Shown in pieces: positions 41,352 through 53,372 of a stretch of 64,000 nt of DNA. Location of the stretch: positions 1-64,000 of the forward strand of contig NZ_BAGB01000040.1 of assembly GCF_000308615.1 (NCBI RefSeq), given 5' to 3'. The first letter of the stretch is position 1. Each line of letters opens with the position of its first letter. Below the pieces are notes generated by a model. That model did no database searches, was not told the DNA's origin, and saw only the letters and a list, made by a program, of their open reading frames with translations. The stretch comes from Nocardia jiangxiensis NBRC 101359. Lineage in GTDB: Bacteria; Actinomycetota; Actinomycetes; Mycobacteriales; Mycobacteriaceae. The position numbers and the translations under genes are program-made.

Positions 41352-42443
41352 TCAGGAGTGGCCCGCGCCGACCGCGTCGGCGATGGCGGTGTAGCCGTCC
41401 GCGCGCAGCCGCGCGGCCAGGCCGCGATGCAGGTGGCGAGTCCACAGCGGCCCGCCGTAGATGAATCCGGTGTAGCCCTGCAGCAGGGTCGCACCGGCCA
41501 GGATGCGTTCGTAGGCATGGTCGGCGGTTTCGATTCCGCCGACCGAGATCAGCACCAGCCGGTCGCCGACCCGCGCGTACAGCCGGCGCAGCACCTCGAG
41601 GGCGCGCTCGGCGACCGGCGGGCCCGACAGCCCGCCCGCACCCATCGCGGCGACCTGATCGGCGGGGGTGTGCAGGCCCTCGCGCCCGACGGTGGTGTTG
41701 GCGGCGACGATCCCGGCCAGGCCGAGTTCCACGGCCAGATCCGCGACCGCGTCGATGTCCTCGTCGGACAGATCAGGGGCGATCTTCACCAGTACCGGCA
41801 CGCGACGTGCATCGCTGCCCTCGGCGAGGCACTCCAGGACCGCGGCCAGCAGCGGGCGCAGTGATTCGACCGCTTGCAGGTCGCGCAGGCCCGGGGTGTT
41901 GGGGGAGCTGACGTTGACCACGACGAAATCCGCGAGCGGGCCCAGCAGCCGGGCGCTGGTGACGTAGTCCTGCGCGGCCTGTTCGGCGGGCACGATCTTG
42001 GTCTTGCCGATGTTCGCGCCGATCGGCACACCGCCGGGGCGCCGGTCGCGCAGTCGCTGTGCCGCCGCGGCCGCACCCTCGTTGTTGAACCCCATCCGGT
42101 TGATCAGCCCCCGGTCCGCGGGCAGCCGGAACAGCCGTGGGGCCGGGTTGCCCGGCTGCGCCCGCGCGGTGACCGTGCCGACCTCCGCGAAACCGAAACC
42201 CAGTGGGCCCCAAGCGTTCACGCCCTCGGCGTTCTTGTCGAACCCGGCAGCCAATCCCACCGGTGCGGGGAACCGCACCCCGAACGCGGTGGTGGCCAGG
42301 ATCGGATCGTCGGTGACCGCCAGGCGGGCCAGGATCGCGCGAGTGGGTGCGAAGCTGGTCGCCAGGCGCATCGCGGCGAACGCCAGGTGGTGGATTCGTT
42401 CGGGAGGTAGCAGGAACATCAAGCGCAGCAACAGCGAATACAT
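41352..42443 (-). CDS. pyrD: Dihydroorotate dehydrogenase (quinone), class 2
   Basis: A 363-residue FMN enzyme of pyrimidine biosynthesis that passes electrons from dihydroorotate to menaquinone. The N-terminal helices ([22 protein letters not shown]) mark the membrane-associated class 2. Further motifs are [36 protein letters not shown], the catalytic Ser in [22 protein letters not shown] and SVGGI. The ATG at 42443 is chosen; the frame is open far upstream without a start signal. It probably follows the DUF5703-type gene in one operon. Confidence 0.96.
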   Translation of the reverse strand: MYSLLLRLMFLLPPERIHHLAFAAMRLATSFAPTRAILARLAVTDDPILATTAFGVRFPAPVGLAAGFDKNAEGVNAWGPLGFGFAEVGTVTARAQPGNPAPRLFRLPADRGLINRMGFNNEGAAAAAQRLRDRRPGGVPIGANIGKTKIVPAEQAAQDYVTSARLLGPLADFVVVNVSSPNTPGLRDLQAVESLRPLLAAVLECLAEGSDARRVPVLVKIAPDLSDEDIDAVADLAVELGLAGIVAANTTVGREGLHTPADQVAAMGAGGLSGPPVAERALEVLRRLYARVGDRLVLISVGGIETADHAYERILAGATLLQGYTGFIYGGPLWTRHLHRGLAARLRADGYTAIADAVGAGHS

Positions 42444-42448
42444 GCGGC

Positions 42449-42715
42449 TCACATCCCCGGTTCCGGCGCCGGGAGGGAGGTCTTGCGCCGCCGCAGTAGC
42501 ACGCGGCGGCTGCCGTCGGTGTACGCGCGGACCCGCGAGAGTTCCCAGCCGCCGTACTCGGCGTGGATGGACAGCCGGATCGATGCGGTCACCCGATTGA
42601 CCTCCGGGGGTAATCGCAACGGTATGTACTCCCATTCCCCGTCGTCGCTGAGCTCCTCCCAGCTCGCCGGAATCGACCGCCTGCCGTGTGAACGGTGCGC
42701 AGAGGCCCGAGCCAT
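42449..42715 (-). CDS. DUF5703-like conserved protein
   Basis: An 88-residue soluble protein: [23 protein letters not shown], then [22 protein letters not shown] and a basic stretch RRVLLRRRK. This pattern is the small conserved protein usually found next to pyrD in actinobacteria (DUF5703, counterpart of Rv2137c as I recall). It begins at ATG 42715, overlapping the lipoprotein stop by one base (TGATG), and ends 5 bp before the pyrD start. Function unknown. Confidence 0.78.
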   Translation of the reverse strand: MARASAHRSHGRRSIPASWEELSDDGEWEYIPLRLPPEVNRVTASIRLSIHAEYGGWELSRVRAYTDGSRRVLLRRRKTSLPAPEPGM

Positions 42716-43743
42716 CACTGCCCTCTCTTCCTCTCGTCCGCGCCGATCCGCTGCAGACCGTCGCCGGTCGCGGACCCCACGAACAGGTCGCCGGTGCGGG
42801 AGTCGACAGTCACCGAGTTCGGCTGGCGCACGCTGGCGTAGCGACCCACCTCCACCGGTATACCCGTCGACAGGTCGAACCCGGCGATCTGATTGCTACC
42901 GGTGAGGGTGACCCACACGGTCTCGGACCGCTGATCATAGGCCAGCGCGTAGGGCGCGGAGGCCAGCGGGAACATCTGACGCATCACCAGCGGATCGGCG
43001 GTGTACACCAGCAGCGCGCCGCCCGCGGTGTCGGTGACCAGCATCCGCCCGAAGTGATCGGTGATGACGTTGGTCGCGCCCTGTCCGGCGCGCAGGGCCA
43101 GTCCGGGGCGCGCGCGGGCGATATCGGCCTGGGTCAGGGTGGTCTGAGCGCGGTCGAGCACCACGACCGCGTTGCCGGGCGCGACGATCTGCTCGCCGCT
43201 CATCCCGTTGATCGTGTGCACCACGTGCCCGTCCGCGGCCAGGATCAGCACCCGGCCCTCGGCCAGGGCGACGGCCTCGGTGCCGTCGGGACGCTGGGCG
43301 ACCGAACGGACCTGCCCGTCCACCGCGGTCGCGTGCACGGTGCCCGCGGCCACGTCGATGTGCAGCACCGTGCGTCCGGCCGCGGCCAGGACCTGTCCGG
43401 CCGGTCCGGGCACGAGCGCGTTCGTGCGCGCGGGCAGGGTGAGGGTGCGCTCGGGTGCCGCGCCGGTGGGGTCCTGGATGTGCACGGTGACGCCGTCGCC
43501 GTCCAGCAGCACCAGATCTCCGGTGGCGGGTTCGGCGAGCAGGGCGTCGAGGGGCCCGGACGCGGTGACCGTGCCCGCGGGGGCGGTGTGCTGGACCGGT
43601 GCGGTCGCGGCGCTGGCCGGCGCAGCGGAGGGGGTGCTGTCGCTGCTGCTGGAATGCTTGGCGCAGCCGCTCAGCAGTGCCGCCGCCGCGACCGCCGCCA
43701 ACGCCGCCGCACACACCGATCGGCTCACACCGTGAGCGCGCAT
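42715..43743 (-). CDS. Beta-propeller lipoprotein (YncE-like, LppL-type)
   Basis: A 342-residue exported lipoprotein. The signal ends in the lipobox LLSGC (Cys27). After a Ser/Ala/Pro linker the domain repeats short beta blades such as [31 protein letters not shown] and [16 protein letters not shown]. They fit a YncE/NHL-type seven-bladed propeller. The ATG at 43743 has AAGGAG upstream. It heads a three-gene operon with the DUF5703-like gene and pyrD, the same set as Rv2138-Rv2139 in M. tuberculosis from memory. Role unknown. Confidence 0.86.
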   Translation of the reverse strand: MRAHGVSRSVCAAALAAVAAAALLSGCAKHSSSSDSTPSAAPASAATAPVQHTAPAGTVTASGPLDALLAEPATGDLVLLDGDGVTVHIQDPTGAAPERTLTLPARTNALVPGPAGQVLAAAGRTVLHIDVAAGTVHATAVDGQVRSVAQRPDGTEAVALAEGRVLILAADGHVVHTINGMSGEQIVAPGNAVVVLDRAQTTLTQADIARARPGLALRAGQGATNVITDHFGRMLVTDTAGGALLVYTADPLVMRQMFPLASAPYALAYDQRSETVWVTLTGSNQIAGFDLSTGIPVEVGRYASVRQPNSVTVDSRTGDLFVGSATGDGLQRIGADERKRGQ

Positions 43744-43995
43744 AGTCCGAACTCCTTCTCACCTGCCACCGGTGCGCTGTCGGCGCCGCCGCGGACCGTG
43801 CGCGGTGACCTGTGGTCGCCGCGGGTGGCCCGGCCCGCTCATGCGGGCTTTCTTATCTGACCATGATCGCGGACCGGACCGGCTCGCCGGGGTGGTTCCG
43901 GGCCGACGGGCGCGTCGCGGGCGCGCGTCGGTGTGGGTTCGTCGGTGCCCGGCGTTACGGTGGACGAGCGTATACGGCCAGATCAGGAGAGTCGG

Positions 43996-44352
43996 TTGAG
44001 CACAGAACCACCGTGCGGTTTTTCCGTCGAGGACATCACCGTCGGCGCGTTCGCGCACGGGTTCGGCACCACTGCGGACGGACGCTCGTTCGCGTTCCGC
44101 ACCGTGCGCGGCACACTGACCCTCGAGATCTACCGCAACGACACCCCCACGCAGGTCCCCGGCCCGGAGGATGTGACCGCCCTCGCGCGGGCCCGGGTCA
44201 CCGACATCGACCTGGACGACGAGCGCAGCGTGATCGCCCTGGTGCACGATCTGATCCCGACCGCGGTGCCGGTGATCCCCGACGCCCGCCGCGAGCCCGC
44301 CACGGTGCGCGCGCTGCTGCTGCGCCTGAGCGCGGTCATCGACAGCATGTGA
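43996..44352 (+). CDS. Conserved hypothetical protein
   Basis: A 118-residue soluble protein from TTG 43996, which sits five bases behind AGGAGAG. It contains CGFSVEDITVGAFAHGFG, FRTVRGTLTLEIYRND, then DIDLDDERSVIALVHDLIP and a helical end. I do not recognise a domain. It is oriented with the Mtb12-like lipoprotein and the MmpL gene 244 bp and 0.8 kb downstream, but a clear operon cannot be claimed. Confidence 0.7.
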   Translation: MSTEPPCGFSVEDITVGAFAHGFGTTADGRSFAFRTVRGTLTLEIYRNDTPTQVPGPEDVTALARARVTDIDLDDERSVIALVHDLIPTAVPVIPDARREPATVRALLLRLSAVIDSM

Positions 44353-44595
44353 TCGCCTGGGCCCCAACGCATCTCGCTCACCGGATCGCGGTGCCCCGGC
44401 CCGCCCGCGCCGGTGGCCGCGCCCGGCCGGGCCGCGAACACGCCGGACCGCCCGAGCGTCCGCGAGCCGGATGGTTCACCTACCTTGGTGGGTGTGAACG
44501 CTCGGCCGGGTCGAACCGCAGCCGATGGCATATCCGCATGACGGACTGGTGGGACAGTGAGAAGTACGGTTAACTTCGAGGCCGTGAGGATGGCT

Positions 44596-45147
44596 ATGGC
44601 AGGGCGAGGAACGTCCCGGCGGGTACGAATCAGCGGTGCGCTCGCGGCGGTGGCCGCGCTGGCTGTGCTGACCACGGCGTGCAGCAGCGATCCGGACGAG
44701 GCATCGGTGGCCGCGGCCCGATCCTCCGCCTACGCCGCGCTGACCTCCTCCTCGCAGGCCGCAGCCGCCAGTTCGGCGAACCGGCCGCCGATCCCGACCG
44801 CCGCGCAACTGGACACCCAGCTCAAACGCGCCCTGGATCCCGCACTGCCGGACAGTGATCGCACGAACCTGATCCAGGACGGCGCGGCGTTCCGCTCGGC
44901 CATCCCCGACATGTACAAGGCGCTGCACGAACATCCCAACGCGGTGTACGGGGTGGTGGACCCGGTGTTCGACAACCACGACGGCACCCTGACCGCGACC
45001 CTGCGCCTGGACAAGGACGGCAGCGGGGAGAACGTGCGCACCACCGTCATGCACTTCATCGATGTCGACGGCACGTGGAAGATCTCCCGCACCGACCTGT
45101 GCGGCATCCTGCGCTCGGCGGACTACCAGACCCCGGCCTGCGGCTGA
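44596..45147 (+). CDS. Mtb12-like lipoprotein
   Basis: A 183-residue exported lipoprotein with a signal and lipobox VLTTACSS. After an Ala/Ser linker the domain reads PTAAQLDTQLKRALDPALP, GAAFRSAIPDMYKAL, YGVVDPVFDNHDGTLTATL and ends MHFIDVDGTWKISRTDLC. This resembles the C-terminal domain of the low-molecular-weight antigen Mtb12 (CFP2) of mycobacteria, whose function is unknown. ATG 44596 is used (GAGG six bases upstream); starts at 44557 and 44590 are alternatives. It lies 28 bp before an MmpL-type transporter gene, so the two are likely co-transcribed. Confidence 0.8.
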   Translation: MAGRGTSRRVRISGALAAVAALAVLTTACSSDPDEASVAAARSSAYAALTSSSQAAAASSANRPPIPTAAQLDTQLKRALDPALPDSDRTNLIQDGAAFRSAIPDMYKALHEHPNAVYGVVDPVFDNHDGTLTATLRLDKDGSGENVRTTVMHFIDVDGTWKISRTDLCGILRSADYQTPACG

Positions 45148-45175
45148 TCCGGGCCTGGGCGGAACGGGAAAACGA

Positions 45176-47368
<2,193 letters not shown>

Positions 47369-47380
47369 GCGTTTCGCGTG

Positions 47381-48229
47381 TCAGCGCCGCAGCGGCAGCA
47401 CCAGTTGCGCGCCGGTGACCGGATGGTCGATGACCTCCACCGGATGCTGGTAGACACGGGTCAGCAGGTCGGTGGTCAGCACCTCGCGGGGCGGACCGGC
47501 GGCGGCCAGGCGACCGTCCTGCAATACCGCGACGCTGTCGGCGTAGGCCGCGGCGATACCGAGATCGTGCAGTACCACCACGACCGCGGCTCCCGCGGCC
47601 GCGCGCGCACGGGCCAGTTGCAGCACCGCCTCCTGATGTCCCAGATCCAGTGCGGCGGTGGGCTCGTCGAGCAGCAGGGTGGTGGTGTGCTGGGCCAGCA
47701 CGCGCGCCAGCGCGACGCGCGCGCGTTCGCCGCCGGACAACGCCGGGAACGTGCGTTCGGCCAGGTGCGTGACATCGGTGGCGGCCATCGCCGCAGCCAC
47801 CGCGGCGAGGTCCTGGTCCTGGCGTGGGGTGCGCGCCCACGGGGCCCGGCCCATGGTGACGACCTCGCGGGCGGTGAACGGGAATCCGACGTTGTGCGTC
47901 TGTGGCAGCACCGCGCGACGACGCGCCATATCCGCCACGGCCCAGTGCGCGAGTTCGCGGCCGTCGAGTTCGACTGTGCCGGTGGCGAGTTCGAGTTCTC
48001 CGGCCAGGGCTGCGAGCAGTGTGGACTTGCCCGCACCGTTCGGCCCGACCAGCGCCAGGATCCGCCCGGCCACCACCTCGAGGTCGACGTGGTCCAGCAC
48101 CCGCCGGCCGGCGCCGCGGTCCACGCTGACTTCCCGCGCCCGCAACGTCACCGTGCCCGGAGGCGGATCGTCCGGGATTCCGTGCGATCGCGCCAGCACC
48201 CGGGTGACCGCCCGTGACATCCCGCTCAT
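47381..48229 (-). CDS. hmuV: Heme ABC transporter ATP-binding protein
   Basis: A 282-residue ATPase. Walker A GPNGAGKST, Q-loop VLPQTHNVGFPF, signature LSGGERARVALARVL, Walker B LLLDEPTAALDL and switch VVVVLHDLGIAAAYAD are intact. The signature and QEAV/hemin-type ending match HmuV of heme importers. The ATG at 48229 has AAGGAG five bases upstream. Last gene of hmuTUV; it drives heme import through HmuU. Confidence 0.92.
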   Translation of the reverse strand: MSGMSRAVTRVLARSHGIPDDPPPGTVTLRAREVSVDRGAGRRVLDHVDLEVVAGRILALVGPNGAGKSTLLAALAGELELATGTVELDGRELAHWAVADMARRRAVLPQTHNVGFPFTAREVVTMGRAPWARTPRQDQDLAAVAAAMAATDVTHLAERTFPALSGGERARVALARVLAQHTTTLLLDEPTAALDLGHQEAVLQLARARAAAGAAVVVVLHDLGIAAAYADSVAVLQDGRLAAAGPPREVLTTDLLTRVYQHPVEVIDHPVTGAQLVLPLRR

Positions 48230-48296
48230 CGGCACTCCTTCCACACCCTGGTCGTCTCGCCGGGCCGCGGTCCCGGACGGCATGGCATCGCGCGGC

Positions 48297-50048
48297 TCAC
48301 GCCCAGCCTCCCGAGCGGGCGCGGGTGCGGCGCAGCAGCCAGAAGAAGAACGGGCCGCCGACCAGCGAGGTGAGCATGCCCAGCGGCAGATCCGCGTTGG
48401 TGACCAGATCGCGGGCGCCGATATCGGCGGCCAGCAGCACCACCGCACCCAGGATCGCCGAGAGCGGGATCAGCACCCGATGGGCCGGGCCCACGAGCAT
48501 GCGCACCACGTGCGGCACGATCAGCCCGACGAACAGGATGATGCCGGTGAACGCCACCCCCGCGGTGGCCAGCACCGCCACCACCAGAACGACGTTGCGC
48601 CGCAACCGTTCCACATCCACGCCCAGATGCCGCGCGGCGGCCTCCCCGAGCGCGAGCAGATCCAGCCGCGGGGCCATCAGTATCGCGGCCAGCACACCGG
48701 CGGCGGTCAGCGGCGCGACCACGGCCACCGACTGCCAGGTCGCGCCGTTGAGGCTGCCCAACTGCCAGAACACGATCTGATCGCGCGCCGCGTTGGAGGC
48801 GGTGAACAGCAGAAACGACATCAATCCACCGGCGAACGCGTTGACCGCCACACCGGTCAGCACCAACGTCACGGTCTCGGTGCGTCCCCCCGACCGCGAG
48901 AGGAGATACACCAGCAGCGTCGTGCCCAGCCCGGCCACGAACGCACCCGCGGCCACCGACCACGCCGCGGCGAACGCGCCCCCGACCACGATCACCACTC
49001 CCGCGCCGACCGCCGCCCCCGCGGACACCCCGATCACGCCCGGTTCGGCCAGCGGATTGGCGAACACCCCCTGCAACAACGCACCCGCTGTCGCCAACGC
49101 CGCCCCCACCAGCAACGCCAGCACCACCCGCGGGAAACGCACCTGCAGCAACGTCACCTGCCCGGCCGGATGATGCGGCAACGGCCCCCAATCCAGCCCG
49201 ACCTGATGGAACACCGTCCCGGCGACCTCCCAGGGCGTCGTGGGCACCTGCCCGATCGCCGCGGACACCAACGCCAACCCCACCAACAGCGCAACCGACA
49301 CCACGAACGCGATCGTCACCCGCGAGCGCCGCCCCCGCCGCGCCGCGGGACCGCTGCCGCCCTCGCCAGGGGGCGCGGACTCGACCGCGACGGCCTGCTC
49401 TCGCTGCCTCGCCGCATCAACCGACTCCAACGGCTTCGATTCCGCTGCGGCTGCACTGTTTTCCCCCGACGCGGCCGCGGGTTCATCACCGGCCGGGTCC
49501 GGTTCGATCGAGCGAGGATCGATGCCGCTGCGGTCGGCCGGTGCAGCTTCGGCTGAGGTGCCCGCATCCTTCGACTGCTGCGCCGTGGGTCTCGATACCG
49601 GTGTACCGCTCGATCGGAGTGCCGCCGGTCCTCGTGTGCCTGTACCGATCTCGTCTGTGTGCGGCGCCTTCTCGGACACAGCGTCCGCAGGCTCGGGTTC
49701 GAGGCCATTCGAATCCTGCTGCGCGTGAGGATCGTCGCGCGGTGATGTTGCCGCAGACACCGTTGCGCCCTCTGCTGCGCGGGTTTGCGGGCCCATCGTG
49801 GTGTCGGTGGTGCGGTCTGCGCCCGAGGGTGCTGCGCTGGCGCGGGGTGCAGTCTGCGCCGGCTCGCCGCGGCGGGCTGTGTGCGGATCCGGTGTGCCGG
49901 TGCGGAATTCATCATTGCCCGGGATTCGATGCGCTGGCTGCAACTGGGCATCGACTGCCGTCGCGGGATCCTCGGGCACCGAGCGGGTGTCGATCTCGCT
50001 GTCGGTGGGACGGGTCGGTGGAAGGTCTTGTGGGGTGGGCTCGCTCAT
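48297..50048 (-). CDS. hmuU: Heme ABC transporter permease with a long disordered N-terminus
   Basis: A 583-residue FecCD-family permease. The membrane part starts near residue 245 (VTIAFVVSVALLVGLALVSA) and has about ten helices with FPRVVLALLVGAALATAGALLQGV, NPLAEPGVIGVSAGAAVG and FVGLIVPHVVRMLVG. The first 245 residues are Pro/Ser/Ala/Asp/Thr-rich with no predictable fold; usual HmuU proteins are about 350 residues. The long start is credible because the ATG at 50048 overlaps the hmuT stop (ATGA). The extension should be cytoplasmic. Confidence 0.88.
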   Translation of the reverse strand: MSEPTPQDLPPTRPTDSEIDTRSVPEDPATAVDAQLQPAHRIPGNDEFRTGTPDPHTARRGEPAQTAPRASAAPSGADRTTDTTMGPQTRAAEGATVSAATSPRDDPHAQQDSNGLEPEPADAVSEKAPHTDEIGTGTRGPAALRSSGTPVSRPTAQQSKDAGTSAEAAPADRSGIDPRSIEPDPAGDEPAAASGENSAAAAESKPLESVDAARQREQAVAVESAPPGEGGSGPAARRGRRSRVTIAFVVSVALLVGLALVSAAIGQVPTTPWEVAGTVFHQVGLDWGPLPHHPAGQVTLLQVRFPRVVLALLVGAALATAGALLQGVFANPLAEPGVIGVSAGAAVGAGVVIVVGGAFAAAWSVAAGAFVAGLGTTLLVYLLSRSGGRTETVTLVLTGVAVNAFAGGLMSFLLFTASNAARDQIVFWQLGSLNGATWQSVAVVAPLTAAGVLAAILMAPRLDLLALGEAAARHLGVDVERLRRNVVLVVAVLATAGVAFTGIILFVGLIVPHVVRMLVGPAHRVLIPLSAILGAVVLLAADIGARDLVTNADLPLGMLTSLVGGPFFFWLLRRTRARSGGWA

Positions 50049-51106
50049 GCCGGGTGGGTGCCGTAGAGGGCGTGGGACAGGGCGGCGAGGATGCGGCCGG
50101 TGTTGGGGCCGAAGCTGAGCAGCACCGAATCGGCCATATCGATGACACGCTTGTTCTTACCGGCGTTGGTTTGCGCGACGCCGGGGACCTTGGCCAGGCC
50201 GTCCGCGCCGCCGATCGATTGCAGTCCATCGGACATGACCAGGAACGCATCGGGGTTCGCGCTGATCATCGATTCGCTGGTGATCGGCACGAACGGTTCG
50301 GTGATCCCGGCGGCCTCCCCGGCATCGGTGCCGCCCAGAGCGGTGATCAAGGCGTGCGAGCCGAATTTCGGTCCGGCCATCATGGTGATGGCGGTGCTGC
50401 GCAGGTACAGGAACGCGATCTTGGGCGCCGGATTCTGTTTGGGCACAGCGGCGGTCGCGGCATCGATCTCGTGCTGGGTGCGCTGAGCCAGCGCGGTACC
50501 GGCCTGCGGCACGCCCAGCGCGGCGGCCACGGCCTGGATCTGCGGGCCGACCCCGGCCAGGGTGCGATCGGGGTCGAAGTAGACCACGGTGATGCCGAGC
50601 GCTTTGAGCTGATCGCGAATGGTGGGCGTGGCGCTGACGGTGTCGGTCAGGAACACCGTGGGCCGTTGCGCGGCAACGGCTTCGACGTTGATGCTGCCGC
50701 TGCCGCCCGCGACGCTGGGCACATCCTTCGCGGCCGGGAACGCCGCGGCGGTGGAACGCCCGACCAGATTCGCGCCCAGTCCCAGCGCCCACACGGTCTG
50801 AGCGAGGGTGCCGTACTGGTCGACCGCGACGATGCGGCTGGCATCGGTGACGGTCACCGAGGACCCGTCGAACGAATGCACCGTCACCGGCAGCACCGGA
50901 TGCGGCGCGGACCCGATCGGCACCGGGTTGGTGTCGGCCAGCGTCGCGGTGGCCGGACCGTACTGTGTCGTGCTGCCGGTCCCACCGGAGGACCCGCACG
51001 CGCCGAGCGTCGCGGCCATCGCGACGGTGAACACGGCCACGGCGATGCGGCGCACCGGCCGCGCGGATGCGGTGCGGGACGATCGGACCCGGACGAGGCA
51101 GCTCAT
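50045..51106 (-). CDS. hmuT: Heme ABC transporter substrate-binding lipoprotein
   Basis: A 353-residue lipoprotein. The signal VAVFTVAMAATLGACGS has the lipobox Cys. The mature domain is a class III (BtuF/HmuT-like) binding protein: RIVAVDQYGTLAQTVWALG, VFLTDTVSATPTIRDQL, and a C-terminal VLLSFGPNTGRILAALSHALYG. It delivers heme to HmuU. The ATG at 51106 is preferred; the frame opens to 51388 without a signal. An iron-box-like sequence ends at the start codon, pointing to control by an IdeR/DtxR-type repressor. Confidence 0.9.
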   Translation of the reverse strand: MSCLVRVRSSRTASARPVRRIAVAVFTVAMAATLGACGSSGGTGSTTQYGPATATLADTNPVPIGSAPHPVLPVTVHSFDGSSVTVTDASRIVAVDQYGTLAQTVWALGLGANLVGRSTAAAFPAAKDVPSVAGGSGSINVEAVAAQRPTVFLTDTVSATPTIRDQLKALGITVVYFDPDRTLAGVGPQIQAVAAALGVPQAGTALAQRTQHEIDAATAAVPKQNPAPKIAFLYLRSTAITMMAGPKFGSHALITALGGTDAGEAAGITEPFVPITSESMISANPDAFLVMSDGLQSIGGADGLAKVPGVAQTNAGKNKRVIDMADSVLLSFGPNTGRILAALSHALYGTHPA

Positions 51107-51120
51107 GTAGGCAAGCCTAA
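51107..51120 (-). promoter_or_regulatory. Iron-box-like (IdeR/DtxR) site before hmuT
   Basis: On the minus strand TTAGGCTTGCCTAC immediately precedes the hmuT ATG. It matches 11 of the last 14 positions of the IdeR consensus as I remember it (TTAGGTTAGGCTAACCTAA). The element is incomplete but its position upstream of a heme-uptake gene fits. Confidence 0.5.
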
Positions 51121-51314
51121 GTGGTGCCCGCGCGGGCCGGACAACGACCCGCCATGCCGCGCGGCGGACCGCACCATGATCCGAATTCGGGTGCGGGGGC
51201 CCGCATCGTGTCCGGATCCGGGTGCGGCGGGCCGGAACCGACCCGCCAGCGGTCTGCACGAGGATCATCCGGCACCGCACGCAGGGTCGCGGGGCCGCGG
51301 TTCGCGCGGGCGGG

Positions 51315-52286
51315 TCAGATGCTGCTGACGTCGTCCAGGGCCGCGGCGATCGCCCGCGGCAGTTCCAGGGTTTCCGCGGCGAGCACACCGGTGAGCTGGC
51401 CCATATCGCGGGCGCCCACGATCAGCGAGGCGACCGCGGGCCGGTCGCGCACCCAGGCCAGCGCCACGGCCAGCGGGGAGGTGCCCAGACCGTCGGCGGC
51501 GGTGATCAGCGCGTCCACCACCCGGTCGGAGTGTTCGTCGAGGCGGTCGCGGATCTGCGCGCCGCTGGTCTCGTCCGCGCCGCGCGAATCCGCGGGCACC
51601 CCGTCCCGGTATTTGCCGGTCAGGATGCCCCAGGCCAGCGGTGTGGTGGCGATGAGCCCGACGCCGTGATGTTGCGCGGCGGGCACGATGTCGTGTTCGA
51701 CACCACGCGCGAGCAGCGAGTACGGGGTCTGCGCGACGGTGATCGGCGCGGTGCCCGCCATGGTGGCCAGCTGCCAGGCGTCCAGCCCGCGCACCCCGCC
51801 GTAGCGGACCTTGCCGGACTGCACCGCGTCCTGAACGGTGGCGGTGATCTCGTCCAACGGGGTGTGCGGATCCCACGCGGCCACACTCCAGATGTCGAGA
51901 TGGTCGGTGTCCAGTGCGGTGAGGGTCTGATCGAGCTGGCGCAGCAGGGTGCGCCGCGAGGCGTCCACCCGCCAGCGCGGCTCCGCGGCCGGCGCCCCGT
52001 CCGGATCGGTGACCGGCACCGGGGTGATCCCGGCACATCCGCTGATCACCAGATCGTGCCGGGGCACCAGTTCCCCGATCAGCTCACCCAGGATGCGTTG
52101 CGCCGCGCCGCCCCCGTAGGCGGGGGAGGTGTCCAGCAGCGTGCCACCGGCCTCGACGAACGCCACCAGCTGCACCGCCGCGTCGTCCGGATCGGTTTCC
52201 CTGCCCCAGGTGTGGGTGGCCAGGCCGATCCGGGAGACCCGCAGGCCGCTGCGCCCGACCGCCCGCTGTTCCATCACCGTGCGCAT
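51315..52286 (-). CDS. Aldo/keto reductase
   Basis: A 323-residue NADPH-dependent reductase with a TIM-barrel pattern. The start reads GRSGLRVSRIGLATHTWG. The catalytic tetrad region is LLDTSPAYGGGAAQRILG with Asp and Tyr, followed by HLDIWSVAAWDPHTPLDE and later GVRGLDAWQL. The C-terminal cofactor segment is LIVGARDMGQLTGVL. The ATG at 52286 is used; 52274 is an alternative. It is monocistronic; substrate unknown. Confidence 0.9.
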   Translation of the reverse strand: MRTVMEQRAVGRSGLRVSRIGLATHTWGRETDPDDAAVQLVAFVEAGGTLLDTSPAYGGGAAQRILGELIGELVPRHDLVISGCAGITPVPVTDPDGAPAAEPRWRVDASRRTLLRQLDQTLTALDTDHLDIWSVAAWDPHTPLDEITATVQDAVQSGKVRYGGVRGLDAWQLATMAGTAPITVAQTPYSLLARGVEHDIVPAAQHHGVGLIATTPLAWGILTGKYRDGVPADSRGADETSGAQIRDRLDEHSDRVVDALITAADGLGTSPLAVALAWVRDRPAVASLIVGARDMGQLTGVLAAETLELPRAIAAALDDVSSI

Positions 52287-52566
52287 ACTTCCGTCACATC
52301 CAAGAGCCTAGGGCCACAACCCGTTCGGACACGGCTAAGGCACGGCGAACCGCCGGAGCGATCGGTTCGGGGTGCCCGGTGATCGCGCCCACGCACCCCG
52401 ATTGCGGGTCCGGGCGCACGGAACCGATCCGGCGAGTGACCCAGCACACTGCCCGAGCAGCGAAATCGTCGTCGCCGGAACCGCATTCGCCCTGAGCGTA
52501 ATCGGGATCGGGTGCGTGTGCCGCTCGTCGCGTGGCCGAGACGGTGCGATCGCCTAGGCTGGGGGC

Positions 52567-53343
52567 ATGACGGTGATCCTGCTCCGGCACGGGGTGTCGA
52601 CTTCGAATACGGCTCACACCCTGTCCGGGCGCACTCCCGGAGTGGAACTCACCGAACGCGGCCGCGAACAGGCCCGCGCGCTCGCGGAACGCTTGGCTCC
52701 CTTGCCGATCGAGCACATCGTGGTCTCCCCGCTGCTGCGGTGCGCCCACACGGTGGCTCCGCTGGCGGAGAAACTGGCCCTCGAGCCGGTGACCGAGGAG
52801 CGCCTGGTGGAGGTCGACTACGGCGACTGGACCGGCCGCAAGCTGGCCGATCTGGTCAAGGAACCGCTGTGGTCGGTGGTGCAGCGGCACGCGTCGGGCG
52901 CGGTGTTCCCCGGCGGGGAGGGCCTGGCCGATGTGCAGTACCGCGCGGTGGCCGCGATCCGCGAGCACGATCGGCGCTTCGCCGAGCAGCACGGCCGCGA
53001 CGCGCTGTGGGTGGCGTGCACGCACGGCGATGTGATCAAATCGGTGCTCGCCGACGCCCTGGGCATCCACCTGGACGGATTCCAGCGCCTGGTGGTGGAA
53101 CCGGCCTCACTCAGCGTCGTCCGGTACACACCGGCGGGCCCGTCGGTGTGGCGCAGCAACGACACCGGCACCGACCTGTCGGCGCTGGCGACCCCCCCGG
53201 AACAGCGCTCGCGCGAACCGGCGGGCCCGGTGCCCGGCGGTGAAGTCGGCCCCGGACCGGCCGCGAACGGCGGTGCTGCGGCGGGCGAGCGCACCACCGA
53301 CGCGGATAATGGGAATGCGCAACGCCCCGACTCTTTGGAGTAA
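52567..53343 (+). CDS. Histidine phosphatase family protein, MSMEG_4193 type
   Basis: A 258-residue phosphatase/mutase. The phosphohistidine motif is LLRHGVSTSN, Arg in SPLLRCAHTV, Glu in EVDYGDWTG and the second His in ACTHGDVIK. The C-terminal 50 residues are disordered (Pro/Gly/Ala). The ATG at 52567 has TAGGCT six bases upstream, so a leaderless transcript is likely. It heads a run of genes (DUF3090, SCO1664-type, then mshC) conserved in actinobacteria. Substrate unknown. Confidence 0.9.
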   Translation: MTVILLRHGVSTSNTAHTLSGRTPGVELTERGREQARALAERLAPLPIEHIVVSPLLRCAHTVAPLAEKLALEPVTEERLVEVDYGDWTGRKLADLVKEPLWSVVQRHASGAVFPGGEGLADVQYRAVAAIREHDRRFAEQHGRDALWVACTHGDVIKSVLADALGIHLDGFQRLVVEPASLSVVRYTPAGPSVWRSNDTGTDLSALATPPEQRSREPAGPVPGGEVGPGPAANGGAAAGERTTDADNGNAQRPDSLE

Positions 53344-53372
53344 GTAGTGCAGTGTGGTTTCAGGAGGTGCAG

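Noticed and set aside
47658-49556. A 632-codon plus-strand frame opposite hmuV and hmuU
   Set aside because: It is Arg/Ser/Pro/Thr-rich with no motif, and the minus-strand genes have complete ABC signatures and overlapping starts.
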